A DNA stretch of 64,000 nt, taken from contig VXCM01002579.1 in assembly GCA_014773175.1 (NCBI GenBank), forward strand, positions 46,492 to 110,491. Reading direction: 5' to 3'. How positions within the stretch are numbered: the stretch's first letter is position 1; every line of letters begins with the position of its first letter. Source of the stretch: Lucifuga dentata (Eukaryota; Chordata; Actinopteri; Ophidiiformes; Bythitidae). Below, one piece after another: positions 12,501 through 24,685 of this stretch. A program made the position numbers and the translations under genes. The notes under the pieces are model-generated. The model saw nothing but the letters and a program-made list of their open reading frames with translations. It had not been told where the DNA came from and made no database searches.

Positions 12501-13100
12501 ATGAGCTCGTTCCTAAAAAAGGTAACGTATCATTTCAGTGGTTTGGTTTTGCATTTCACAGCGTTGAGCAAACCACCATGGTATGTAAAGTCTGTAGTAG
12601 TTACTAAAAGCAGCAGTGCTGCAAATGTATTTCAGCAGCTGCAACAGAAACATGCAGCTGAGTGGCAGCAGTGTGGTGTTGTGAGTTGCAGATCTGCAGT
12701 CCCAAAGCACCTGAGAAAAAGCAAATGACATTACTGCATCATTTTCCAGTGTCGTGGCGTCTGATCAGAGGGTCTTCATTATGGTCGGAATATTATAACA
12801 TATCAGAGCATCAAGCCAGAGGCAGCAGACAGGCTGGTGTTCCTCACAAGCAACCTCTAAATTGCTGTAAAAACCTTTTTATTTTGCATTTTTTTGTATA
12901 GAAAACCCTATAATTCTATTTAAAAGTATCATTATTTGTTTTTATTATTTCAATAAAGAAAATACTTATTTGAATTATGGCTTGATCATTTTTTTTAGTT
13001 AGTTTGGAGAAAAACAAGAAAAATTGAGATTACATCAAGAATTGTCCATAAGTATGAAAAAAATCGAGACTTTATTTTTAGGCCATATCGCCCAGGCCTA

Positions 13101-14644
13101 CCTTACACACTAATCAGAAACAGAACCTTAAACGAGGTGCACACACATACAGGAAAATCCGAGATGAATGAACTTTGGTGCAGTCTGAACAAATGAGAGC
13201 TGGGAAAAGAACTGAAAAGATTGGTGCATAAAGAGAAAAGCGAGAAGGAGATTATCGCTTAGCTGGGGATATAAACATCAGCAGTTCTTTTAGATGAGCC
13301 TTTTATGCTTAAATGACTCCTCTGTGTAAGCGCACGCGCGCGCGCACACACACACACACACACACGTAAACACACCTGTCCACCAGCAAGCCCTTGTTGC
13401 TTTGCCATTTCAACTCATTGGCAATTCAGCCCAATGGCAAGATGTGTGCAGGGATACGAAAGGAACAAAAAACTTTTTTAGTCGTTACCATGGCAACTGA
13501 TAAAGTCCTCAGGGACTTGGATCAAAGAAAACGTGAATTTCCTTGACAAGACTTCAAAGACAGAGAGACTGACAGAAGGGTTTGCACTGATCACAATCAT
13601 TTTGAATGTTAGTGTGTTTCACTTACTGCTCATTTTATTCTCTTTGGTGTAACTTCTGTGTGTGTTGCATTTTTGTGTTATCTGCTGTTGAATGATGGCA
13701 CTTTGTATCTCTGCTTTAGCATCGCTCATCTGTCTGTATAAATAGAATTTCCATAAACGTAATAGAAAAAAAGCTCGCTCAAGGTTATGCTGCTGCTGCT
13801 GGCAGGAAACAAGAGAACAGACTGAGCCAAGCGACGCGTGACGGTTCCCACACCCACCTGTTTGAGTGGATTTCACTTAGTATCTGGTGGTCTATCTTGT
13901 CTCTGGGCTTGTTAAAATTTGCTACAGTGGCATTTTAAGCAGGAGATTTAACTGCTTTATATACATAAATTCAGACTTTCAAAATTAATTTGACGGGAAG
14001 CTGTCTTAGAGTATCGGTTGTTCCACAATTTCTCCCTCCCTCCCTCCCTCCCCAGCAGCATCACTTCATTAACTAAGTTTGCAACACACCACACCATGTC
14101 AATAACTCGCACATTTGTGGACAAAATGAAGGGGGCATCACCATAGCAGCAGACAAAGCAATGGTTTCGTTTGACGTGACATCACTGTTCACGTGCAAAC
14201 CAACGGAGCAGTAAGAGCGAGACTGCTTCATGACAGACTCAGTCAATAAGACTGGTGTTGTTAAGTCCTCGTCATTTTAGAAGCTTAGAAGCTAAAACTC
14301 TGTGGATATCTTAATTGGACATTTGTCAAATCAGAAACCAGATCAGCCAAAACAGCCAGGCAGACAAAGGGCACAAAATGTAAAACACAAGCAGAATGTC
14401 ATCCCATGCACAGTAGGTGTCGGACATATTTTGAAAGGTTTTCTCTAAACACAATATTCCAGTATTTTTCAAAGCTAGCAACGCTCAAGACGGTGCTTAA
14501 TTCACCCTAAAGATCACACTTCTACAAATCATCAGAGAAATCTTGTGTAAGCTGTTCAGTGCAGTGAGGAGTGCAGAGATCTATACATTTATGAGACCAA
14601 ACAGCCGCTGCACAGCACAGCAGAGCGCACTCTAGTGGGCAGGA
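13101..14644. other. intergenic, simple repeats only
   Basis: Contains an alternating CG/CA tract at 13331-13365 and a CCCT run near 14033-14054. No exon or gene is recognised; the 85-codon frame at 13619-13876 has no recognisable domain. Confidence 0.4.
13331..13365. repeat. (CG)n(CA)n dinucleotide tract
   Basis: CGCACGCGCGCG runs directly into a CA repeat, an uninterrupted alternating purine-pyrimidine stretch of about 35 bp. Confidence 0.9.
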
Positions 14645-15023
14645 TTCAGCATGTACACACACCTCTGTCTGTCCGTCCGTCTGTGGCACCAATATCTCGA
14701 GAACCCAGCACTGTATGAAGTTAAAATTCGGCAGGTATATTGCTCATGACCCAAGGATGTACAGTGTTGCGTGCAAAGTTGTTTGGATGAGCGGTTCTTG
14801 AATTGAGCTGCACCAGTGAAAAGTAGCCTGTGCAGCACGATACTCTCCAGGCACAGTAGCATATGCTCCACTCCACGGGCACTTATGGCAGGCTATGGCA
14901 CACCACAAAGTCCAGCCTGGTCCGANCATATGCTCCACTCCACGGGCACTTATGGCAGGCTATGGCACACCACAAAGTCCAGCCTGGTCCGAACAGGCAC
15001 ATTTTAAAGGGGCATGGCACTAG
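14645..15023 (+). repeat. interspersed repeat, unknown family (copy B)
   Basis: Same family as 3015-3316, with landmarks in the same order, ending in GGCATGGCACTAGTC at the junction with copy C. It includes the single-N artefact (14860-14925 repeated at 14927-14992), so the true length is about 312 bp. Confidence 0.8.
14860..14992. other. 66-bp assembly duplication around a single N
   Basis: CATATGCTCC... at 14860-14925 is repeated exactly at 14927-14992, with one N at 14926 between them. This is an unmerged contig overlap inside repeat copy B. Confidence 0.85.
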
Positions 15024-15303
15024 TCTAACTATAAAGGCAGAAACCTCTGTCTGGCACCAACATCTCAGGACCCAAGGACGTACAGTTTTGCGTGTGATAT
15101 TTGGATGAGCGGTTCTCAAATTGAGCTGTGCCGGTAAAAAGTAGTCTGCATGGCAGGATGCACTCCAGATGCAGCAGCATATGCTCCGGTCCAGCACGGT
15201 CTCACGAGGACATGCAGAACAAAATTATGGCAGGCTGCGGCGCACACCATAAAGTCCAGCCCATTCCAAACAGGCACGTTTTGAATGGGCGCTGCACTAG
15301 TCT
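15024..15303 (+). repeat. interspersed repeat, unknown family (copy C, head-to-tail with B)
   Basis: Starts where copy B stops and runs in the same direction. It repeats the order GGCACCAACATCT, GACCCAAGGACGTACAG, GATGAGCGGTTCTCAAATTG, CCATAAAGTCCAGCCC and ends in CACTAGTC. It carries a private insertion of about 35 bp near 15195-15230. Confidence 0.75.
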
Positions 15304-17383
15304 TAAGAAATGCAGCTCTGAGGTTCAGCATATCCACATCTGAGACAGGGAGCACAGATGGTTTTAGAGAGGCTGTTTATCGGGGTTAACAATTTTTTCC
15401 ATTTCCAAATTATTTATTTCAAATCCATTTACCGCCTTTATTGGAATACAGTCGAAGTTTCAATTTGAATGTAAACATACTGTTTGCGTTTCACTCTCTA
15501 TCTGTCTGTCTTTCTCTCTCATTGCATCACAGAGAAAAAGGTCAGTAAGCTTCTAAAAATCACATCGGCATGATTTAGGCCATCCGGATCTTTGCAGGCT
15601 GCAGTGGACTTACAGGTGATGCTGTTCAGTCTTTCTAGGTGTATTGCAAAGTCAATAATTTTACCATTTCAGTCTGTTGACAGCCAAGACAGCCACACGG
15701 AAAGTTGACATGGCAAACACTATGACAGATGGTGTCAGTAATGGCTTGACCTTGATTTTACCTGTGTTAGTTTAGTCTGCTTAAAGACAAAAGGGGCCAA
15801 AGCATTTAAAAATCAAGGATTCACCTCAGAATAACCCATCTTATGAAAAACAAAAAACTGAACCTTATGTAAGCAATTGCTTTCACTTCTATTCTGAAAT
15901 GCCACCAATTTTTCTACAACCATTTCCCGCACAATTAAATGTGTTAGTTTCACAATCATACGAATAAATAAGTCTCGAGTGTATTTCCTCACTTCAATTA
16001 ACAGGTTGTTTTCCTTTTCTTATACCCATAAAGCCTCTGGTCTTGTTTGAAAGAGTTCAATTCACCAATAAATACACTCAGTCAGAGCAATGAAATAAAG
16101 TTAAACTTTCACCGGATGTCAGGTTGTCCTGCTCTTCCTCCTTTCGCTGATATACACAATTTAAACCTAAGAATTATTGCTTTCCCTTTCCTCAGATGTG
16201 GGTCTCCAGCAAAGGCATTCTACTCTAAAGTCTCATTTATGAAGATACTTTGGTACCTTCTGATGTATTTATCATTTTGTCAATTGAAGATTACAATGAT
16301 AGAAAAGATGAATAAAGGAAAGAGACAGAAAAAGCAGAAAGAGAACACAAATGTGGCTTTCATGCTGCCACAACCCCAATTTCTTTAGATAGCCATGAGA
16401 GGCTCCCTAAGCTATCTGATTGAGGAAGTAAAGAGCCACTTAGAATAGGAGAACCTGTGCCCATCTGTGGCAATACTCCTATTTCCATTATGGCTTTGAT
16501 AGCCCCTTTAACCCCACACACACTTTGTAGTGGGGTGGTCAAATTGTTTCTCGAGCTCTTATCCAACACACACCAGGCATGAAATTGAATTCTGCCATCG
16601 TACAGTGTAAAAAATATGCCAGGAGTGAAAAGACTTTTTTTTTTAAGAAACCTTGAGAAGTCATTGGTTTTGATGATGTCAGGCACACCAGCATGAACGC
16701 AAACACCCACACACACCCACACCGATACACTGATGCAATGTCATATCAAAACCTAAAAAAGATAAATCAAAAGGAAAAGATGCTGCAATAAAGACATGTC
16801 AGAATCATGTCTGAACACCAACCCTTGGAGAAAATTGAGGTTATCTTTGCTGTTCCCTCTAATCAAACTGATTTTCCTGTTGCTTTCACATCTTCTGTAA
16901 TATCTCATCTGTAGTCTACAACCATACACTATTAGAATTCTTTGTGGATGAGGGGACAGGACTGTAATTGTAATTGCACAAGAGAATGGGAATCAATTCG
17001 TATGTAAGGAGGTTTCTGTTTTTGGCTTCTCTTGGAGGTCAATACGTGAACCACATAAAACAGCACATTTCTATTTAGCTCTACTGCTTCAACTGCAGTT
17101 GAAGCGCACAATTTACATATTACAGGAAAGAAAACATTATTTGGTACAACAACATAATACTGTGATGATGAGGAAGAAGAAGAAAAGGGCAGCTGTGAAA
17201 TTCTCAGCTTCACTTTAACATTATTGGTTATTTTTTTACAAGTAGTATTGAGAGTGGATAAACAAAGAACTATTTAGGTAGCTGGACCATTTTAGAATAG
17301 ATGACCAACCAATTAATAAAGCTGTAGTCCAGCTGTAATGCTGACTTCATGCTGTAAGAAATGTGGTAATTTTGGGTTGTGTA
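15304..17383. other. intergenic, no gene recognised
   Basis: The 113-codon (16047-16388) and 120-codon (16360-16722, minus) frames have no recognisable domain and no splice context. No repeat structure is identified. Confidence 0.4.
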
Positions 17384-17521
17384 TAGGGGGTGTCACAATA
17401 TTACGGTATTGACAATAACCGTGATATTTAAAAAATGAAATACTGATATCATGTTAATAACAGACATATGATAATATCGTGTAAATAATCCAGTGCTTCT
17501 GAAATTCCCTCCCCCAATGCN

Positions 17522-17555
<34 letters not shown>

Positions 17556-18258
17556 CGACACAGTAACTAGCTAGTTAGCTAGCTACTAACACAGTGTGTG
17601 GCTACTACTGTCATGCAAAATCATGTCAGAGATGACAGACGACAGCGAGACAATCTCCCCTAACCCGAAAAATGTTAGCTCGCCAGGGGGAGTTTTTTGG
17701 ATTCTATAAAAAAAAGACAGGGTGTTGGTAGATGCTCCAGTCTGCAGGAAACACCATTCAACAGTAACCGCAAAAGGGAGCGATACCACCAACCTGTTCA
17801 CCACCTTCACCTCTATCATCCTACAGATTTCGCCATGGTAGAGAGAAGAAGTTGCAGTTAGTCTGCTAGCCCTGAAACAGGAAATGTTACATTAAGGTCT
17901 TAGTTGTGTTGTTAAATAAGTTATCATGGTGTTGGACTTGACAGTATTTTCTCTCTTTAGATTTTGGGTTTTTTTTTTTATCAGTTCATCTGGTTGCCTT
18001 TACACTATCCATTAAATGTAGTCTTGTCTACACTGAAGTCTTTTTGTACACTTTTGTAGTTATGGTTACAGACTCTCTCCACTTCCCTACACTTGTATTT
18101 TGAGCGTAATTAATTTGCCAAAAAAAAAAAAAAAAAAAAAANTTTTTTTTTTTTTTTTTTTTTTTTCAAATTTTCAAGATATCCCAATAATAATGTTATC
18201 TTGAATTCTTTTGGCCACGATAATCGTGTAGTGAAAATTTGATATTGTGACAGCCCTA
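17384..18258 (+). mobile_element. internally deleted hAT transposon, family 1, inverted relative to 7142
   Basis: The ends are TAGGGGGTGTCACAAT and the complement of TAGGGCTGTCACAATAT. The flanks GTTGTGTA (17376-17383) and GTTGTGCA (18259-18266) are a 7-of-8 target duplication. On the plus strand a start at 17623 leads, with an internal stop, into a decayed BED finger at about 17730-17815: APVCRKHHSTVTAKG then DTTNLF; the second CxxC cysteine has become histidine. It contains a CA microsatellite after N 17521 and a poly-A/N/poly-T run at 18120-18166, neither present in the sister copy. Confidence 0.9.
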
Positions 18259-20430
18259 GTTGTGCACATATAAGAGTAAATTATAGTCAGGTTGTCGAGG
18301 TGCCATACTTTTGAAGCATCCTGTCACCTGTCATACAGTTTTGTCAGCCCTCACAATTACACAGTCAGAAAAAGGTTTCAGACCAAACGAAGGGTCAGAA
18401 AGCCACTTTGTTGGAAAAATACTGAGGCTTTACAGAAATGTTTTGAGGACAACTGGTAATTTAGACTGGTATTACATTTTGTTCTATTTTGTCACTTTAC
18501 CACAGGTATCTCTGTGCTGAAAAGGTTTTTAAAAAAAATAAACCATCCAGCAAAAAAACAAAAAAAAAACAAAATACTTGCATTACAGACAGAGTGCATA
18601 AAAGGTTGGAAAAGGTTGTGCTTTTTTAGGGCACTCTGCAATGATCCAAGCAGCAGCGCATTCAGCAGGGAGCACAACGAAGCTCCCTAAGGGCTACAGG
18701 GAACACAACCAAACATCCACATAACAAGGACATATGAGAGCATCAAGTGCATAATGCAAGAGATGCTTTATAGAGGAAGAAACCAGACAACCGGCAGCAT
18801 AACAAGTGAGTGAAAAGCTCTTATTTAAGTACCAGATTGAAAAAAATTATGTGCAGTCCAGCTTATAGATAATAAAGAAAAACTGCCTCATTAGCTTGAT
18901 TGTACAAGACTGTCTATTTCCTGAGCTTCCATACAGAAGATAAATAAGTGTAAAAGTACAAGAGCTCTACCATAGAAATAACTAATTATAAGAGAAGACA
19001 AAACAAAACAAAACAAAACAAAAAGATTTCATTTTCATAAAATAAGCCTAAAATGTCTGTTTTTAAAATGAATCTAAAGGGGAACAGGGAAAGGCATTTG
19101 TTCAAATTAAATTTAAAATGCAATATTTCCATTCCCTTGAGAATCAAATTTCTGTTTTGTTTCAGACCCTCCAAGCAGATTCTTTAATACTGGTTGAGTG
19201 GTTCAGTACAGTTCAGAAGGAAATCCAATTAGTTTATTTGCTTATTTCATTTTCATTAATACTCTGCACGGTACAATTCAAGTATACAAACTAATTTAAA
19301 ATGCAGCCAATGTCACCTCAAGTTCCCTCAGTCATGACTTATCACAGCAGTGCTCGCTGTTTACAGATGGTATGTTTATGCAACTCATATTGCTTTTAAC
19401 GCACCTAAACATGACATAGACCAGAAATAACTAGTTATTCAGTGACCTCTGCTGGTAGAGCATTAGAACTACTGCCTATGGAACATAAGCAAACCAAACA
19501 ATGTGATCATTTCTACTCTCATTTACTTATGTGCTTGTGTTGTTTGTCATAATTTGGTGTCACACAGTTGATCATATGTAAGAACACAGTGAGGCCTCAT
19601 AAATTTTATATTCAAAGAAAAATCAGCATCCATGACAGAGCTCTTCCTTCAAATTTCCACTAGAGGGCAGCATGGAAAGGGAAAAGAAGACACCCAGGCC
19701 TGGATGTGAAACTAGTATATAAGTAAATTTTTTACAATAAGTAAATAATAGAATAGAATAATACTCAAATCTTTTTCCCAAGCGCAAAATAAAAGCACCA
19801 ACTCAATAATTCTTTACTAAACTCTCGATTTACATGAAATCAGATTCACCAACTAAAATTTAGGACCCAGCACTCACTGTCATCCTGTGGTTAATAGATG
19901 GTTCTTTATGCAAACTCCAACTTACAGTTTGTCCCTGTCCTTTGTGGAAACACAACAAACGTGGACGGGAGATGTGGAGTGTGGCAGTTGATGGACAAGA
20001 CCACAACCTCGCCTCCAGTTACCCCTCTGATTTCCTCCAGGTCTACCCTGCAGTCTTCCTAAGACAACCTCCTGACTGTTCAACCCTCAAAGCATACGAC
20101 CATGGATGCTCAGCTGGATTCTCAACTGTCAACTGCAAGCTATTACTTCATCTGTTTAATTTGTAATCACTCCGATGTCCCTCATGTGTTTCCCAATATT
20201 ATTATCATTAATAACTATAATTCCAAGTGTGTCAGATAAGTAGGTTTACAAAAACAGGTGGAGAGAGATGTGGAAGAGTGTTCATAGAAATCTGTGTCTC
20301 CTGACAAGACATGGAGGTTCCTCAAGCCTCTCCAGTGGAGGAGTATAAGTGATGACTGGTGCATGCTGAACTCATATTTCATTAGTATTCCCTTGTGGAT
20401 ACTGCTAAACAGTTGGCATACATTGACTAC

Positions 20431-20488
<58 letters not shown>

Positions 20489-20976
20489 CGTTCCTACACC
20501 TGTTAGATATTAGTTGCACTGATGTTTTAAAGTGTGTGTAAAATCTTATATCAAAAATTAATTGGGGATAAACTATTCTGTATGTAAAGGAAGTTCAGTT
20601 GGATTAATAGAAGGTTAACAGAATAAAAAAAAACTTCCTCAGATGGGTCATTTAACTTTAAATAAACAGCATTAACAATATCTGGCAATAAACGGAAAAA
20701 TATCTGTCTTTATCTCACTAGATGCTCCGCTTTCTTCAGCAGCTACAGTAATGAAACAGCTGCCTTCAATTTCTGGAAACTGTATTAATGGGGATTGCTA
20801 AGCCTCAAGTTCTCAGTTGTACAATAAATATATAGGCCATAAAACCAAAACAATGGACTCAAAGAGTCTAAAAGCGCAGGTTTGTCACTACAGGTCACCC
20901 TTTCACCTTACCTATAATAATTACATTCCGTGTTAATGTCACAGATATTGATTACTGTAAGTTTAAATGAGACCAC

Positions 20977-21007
<31 letters not shown>

Positions 21008-21454
21008 GGTGCATTGGGCAAAGAAATTGTTAAATATATTAGGGAATAGTTTTGATAATCATGAAAAAACACACCAGAAAAGGACGTAGAGCATCAAATC
21101 TGAAACAGTGGTCACAAATTGAAAGTAACCAACAGAGAAAAGGAAAAACAATAGATTACTCCATGAAGTGGAACCTGTGCGAGTCTCAGCTTCAAGAAAT
21201 CACTCAAAAATCATCTACTGCCGAGCTAAAGTTCTTCTGTTATTCTATCATGTTTTATTGTTTTTCTCTTTTATATTCTCATTTTTATTGTAAAGCATCT
21301 TTGAGCATTTAGTACTCTATAAATCAAATTAGTACAAGATCAGAGTTCAAATCCAATATTTTCAGACAGAGACAGTCCTCTGCAGCATCACTGAAATACA
21401 GAAATCCCTCTGTACGGTCAGGGATGCTGTTCATTTGTGTTTCCCTTTAAAAAT
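18259..21454. other. intergenic upstream of snph
   Basis: AT-rich, with a (TG)n array at 20433-20487 and a poly-A run at 20977-21004. No exon is recognised. Confidence 0.4.
20433..20487 (+). repeat. (TG)n microsatellite
   Basis: About 27 uninterrupted TG units. The 70-codon frame across it (poly Val/Cys) is an artefact of the repeat. Confidence 0.97.
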
Positions 21455-21699
21455 CCGACATAGCCAGACGTAGAGGCGCTCCGTGCCTCCTCTCACGTGG
21501 CACACTTCCCGCATCCTTCTGGTCAAGTCCCCTTCTCCTCCTCTCCTCCTCCTCCTCCTCCTCCTCCTCCTCCCCTGCTGTCTGAGCCACGATCACCTCT
21601 CCGTCCAACGGAACCCTCGGCGAAGGCGCGACCCGCAGGGAAACAACGAAAATGGAAAGGATGGATCCGTGAAAGGGTTGAAGCGCTGCGGGGAAAGGG
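21455..21699 (+). promoter_or_regulatory. snph: probable snph promoter and noncoding first exon
   Basis: This is the only CpG-rich block upstream of snph in the window (CpG density stays high to about 22290), on the right strand and distance for a brain gene's first exon. It contains a CACGTG E-box at 21494-21499, a CCT-rich run, and a clean donor, GGGAAAGGG|GTAAGCG, after 21699. A tiny uORF lies at 21652-21672 (ATGGAAAGGATGGATCCGTGA would be 7 codons including stop). Exon status and transcription start are inferred; no cDNA is available. Confidence 0.5.
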
Positions 21700-22686
21700 G
21701 TAAGCGAGGCCTGGTCTTGTTTGCAGATCACTGAGTGACAGGGCTGTCATTTTGCGGAGGATGCACCTTTGGAGGAGAGACTGTAGGGCGCATCAAGGAC
21801 TAAATGAATGAATGGAGTAACCGCGTAAACATATATGGCGCATGATGTTTAGTTGAAGCGTTTCTACCTTACAGGACGGAGGATGTCTCCGCTGTCTGGT
21901 TATTTTGGTGCAGCTGAGGGAGCGGTGCTGCGCACTGAGCTCCAGCAGATGTTTGCGCGTCTTTCCTGTGCGCCCATGTTTGAGCGTTCAACTCTCCAGG
22001 GCCTTTGGGCGTCAGATACATGCTGTCCACGGGTGTCAGCGTCGTAACAGGCCAGATGTTTGTTTAACTTAACAGTGATCCCGTTAGACTGGAACCTGAT
22101 CATCCCTGTCTGCAGCGAGGCGCTTTTTGTTTGCACGGAGAGACAGCCTGTTTCAGAGCCAAACGTGCCGTGCCGTTTGTAGGGAGCAAAGTCGTGACAG
22201 GTTTGCTGGCGCTGCAGTTTGACCTTGCAGCATTTCGCTTTTTCAGGAACCCAAGTCCTACCGGACCGATAACAGTAACGAAGATGATTTTAATTTTATT
22301 TTTGTTCCTCTTTACAGTTTTTAGAACTGAATCACAGCATCAATCACTAGGCTGTAAAATATAAGAGGTTAGGTCAGTGAGCCTGAAACTACCTGGCTAT
22401 TTATTTATTTGGCATTTTATTAATATAAAATCCAGAGGTTCATTTCTTAGAGCATCAGGAATGAATGAGGCTAAGTAAACAGTATAGTGTTGGCCTGGTA
22501 GGAAACTGTCATATAGGCCTACCCAAGTACCCTTGGCACAAGCACAATTGAGGTACTTTGACAACAAATATTAATTATTTTAATTATGTTCTCCTGTAAC
22601 TGAATGACAAACTTAAGCTTTTGGATGCTGTGTAGTTCACCACATAAACAGACAGCTTTACAGTTTGAACACTTTTATGGAGGCTG

Positions 22687-23678
22687 CACAGCAAATTCAG
22701 CAGAGTTAAAATTCTGGTGTTGATGAAAAGAGTGTCAATCCAACTACGTCTGGAGTTAATCCAACTATGGATTTGGTGTAATTTGCCTCTTTTGACACCT
22801 GGTCAACTAAATAGTTGGTGTCAAAATTGGGTGTCGAAGCCATTTTTGTCATATCAACACTGACGGTGTTGATTTGATGATCTGGAAGTTTTTGACACTG
22901 GCTTTCAACTCTGAGGGTGTTGGGAGTTTTTTCTGCTTCATTAGTTTGAGCATAACATGCAGTCACAACAACAATGGTTAACTTCAAAATTCATTTTTAG
23001 GTAAACATTTAAATGTTAATTTCCTTAAATTTGACTGTTTTTGATCATATCCAAGTTTTNNNNNNNNNNNNNNNNNNNNNNNNNNNNNNNNNNNNNNNNN
23101 NNNNNNNNNNNNNNNNNNNNNNNNNNNNNNNNNNNNNNNNNNNNNNNNNNNNNNNNNNNNNNNNNNNNNNNNNNNNNNNNNNNNNNNNNNNNNNNNNNNN
23201 NNNNNNNNNNNNNNNNNNNNNNNNNNNNNNNNNNNNNNNNNNNNNNNNNNNNNNNNNNNNNNNNNNNNNNNNNNNNNNNNNNNNNNNNNNNNNNNNNNNN
23301 NNNNNNNNNNNNNNNNNNNNNNNNNNNNNNNNNNNNNNNNNNNNNNNNNNNNNNNNNNNNNNNNNNNNNNNNNNNNNNNNNNNNNNNNNNNNNNNNNNNN
23401 NNNNNNNNNNNNNNNNNNNNNNNNNNNNNNNNNNNNNNNNNNNNNNGTTCAGTTTTAACTCCTGACACTGGTGTTGAGAATATTTAACACTTTGTAGTGT
23501 CGAGCAGTGTTAAATTTCAACTCTGCACAGAGTTAATATTTACTCCATTATAGTGTTAAAATGCTAACACTTTGAAAAGTGTTGAAATAACACTTTTGGG
23601 AGTGGACCCCATGAGACACTTTGAAAGTGTTGAGATTAACTCTTACAGAGTTATTTTGACTCTGCTGAATTTGCTGTG
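22687..23678. mobile_element. inverted-repeat element rich in GTGTT/AACAC words, with gap
   Basis: The left terminus CACAGCAAATTCAGCAGAGT is matched by its complement at the right terminus (ACTCTGCTGAATTTGCTGTG, one mismatch). The interior is packed with degenerate GTGTTGA/AACACTTT words in both orientations, e.g. AACACTTTGAAAAGTGTTG. A 387-N gap covers the centre. No protein and no clear target duplication is visible, so the superfamily is not assigned. Confidence 0.75.
23060..23446. other. assembly gap (387 N)
   Basis: Unknown sequence inside the inverted-repeat element; probably failed assembly of its repetitive core. Confidence 0.99.
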
Positions 23679-24644
23679 TGTGCTCTGGGTCACAGTGCCT
23701 GAATATCTCACAAGCCAAAGGAGAGCACAGACAACACAACATCCCTGAACTACAAACACAATCGCTGTGTTGTTTATTGTGTTCTTGGTGCAGGTCACTT
23801 TTGTCCTTTGCATGGCCATCTTGTCAGCAGCAGGCTCTGTTCCTCAGCATCCTCAGCCAATGGTAGCTCTCCTTCTGCTCAATAAGTGGTGGACTGAGCG
23901 TCACCATGGTGACTTGGCAGTCATTTTCACAGCATGATGTTTGCTCAGTTGTGCTCATGGTGGAATATCTCTAAGTCTTCCTTTTTTTTTATTTGTGTTA
24001 ATTACAAAGTCACAGTTTGTAAATGATTTGTAATAGTGCAGCAGTGCAGTAACAGCACCACAGTATGCATAGACTGACAGCTGTTACCATTTTGGATTTG
24101 GTTTCAAATTGGTATCCCAATTTTTAAGCTCTTATCTAAGGAATGTCTCACTATGTTGTTTACCTCATCTGTATTTTATTAGGATATGGAAAACTTTCAG
24201 ATAGTGATTTAATTGTATAGCAAATATAATATGTTTAGTTTTAGTTCTTTAAATGAGAATCACTATTAGTTCTTAAATATTAAGCCAGTTATCAACTTAA
24301 ATACCTCCATTTAATTCCAGTTTCCATGACAAAGGTTATTTTATTTTATATGTTAGATATGCACTTTCTAAGAGCCCTTGATTATTATTTTGACTATTTC
24401 TCATTCTTCTTGCACCTATCTCCTCCAGACTGCTGTTTTATGTTGTTAATTAATCATACTATTTAATTTCATGGATGCTCTTGCTACATGGGAGAAAATG
24501 TTTCCATCTAGGTGGCTTTTGTCTGTTGAGTAGCAAAACTTGTTTGTGCTATCTATGAATTGAAAATGATAGCTGAGATACAAATGAATGTGCATTAATG
24601 GGTGAAAATAATTTAAAAATACCAATAAGTAGTATAATTGGATA

Positions 24645-24685
24645 GCAATAATAGCAACTCTATTTATATAGTACCTTTCAAAACA
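24645..24685 (-). repeat. L2-like LINE 3'-tail relic
   Basis: AATAATAGCAACTCTATTTATATAGTACC then TTTCAAAACAG closely matches the 3' tail of the L2-like copy at 11840-11900 in the same orientation. It is very short and degenerate. Confidence 0.5.

Larger units (their letters stand above)
11516..13100 (+). mobile_element. decayed hAT transposon (family 2) with nested LINE
   Basis: The left end TAGGGCTGGGCGATAA and the right end, the complement of TAGGCCTGGGCGATAT, form a hAT-type TIR. The flanks CTTTACGC (11508-11515) and CCTTACAC (13101-13108) agree at 6 of 8 positions, consistent with an aged 8-bp target duplication. On the plus strand, about 12536-12660, a broken BED zinc finger is split over two frames: MVCKVC, then a stop and shift, then NVFQQLQQKH. 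An L2-like LINE at 11799-12500 has inserted into it in the opposite orientation. The single-N duplication at 12178-12310 inflates its length by 67 bp. Confidence 0.85.

Noticed and set aside
14645..15303. CRISPR array or tandem satellite
   Set aside because: Units are about 300 bp, only two adjacent plus one distant copy, in a vertebrate genome; no short direct repeats with unique spacers.
21447..21750. Overlapping frames on both strands in the CpG-rich block
   Set aside because: Produced by the CCT/GGA run and GC content; no domain. The block is better explained as promoter and 5' UTR.
23013..23487. Three ~150-codon frames across the N gap
   Set aside because: They consist almost wholly of unknown bases.
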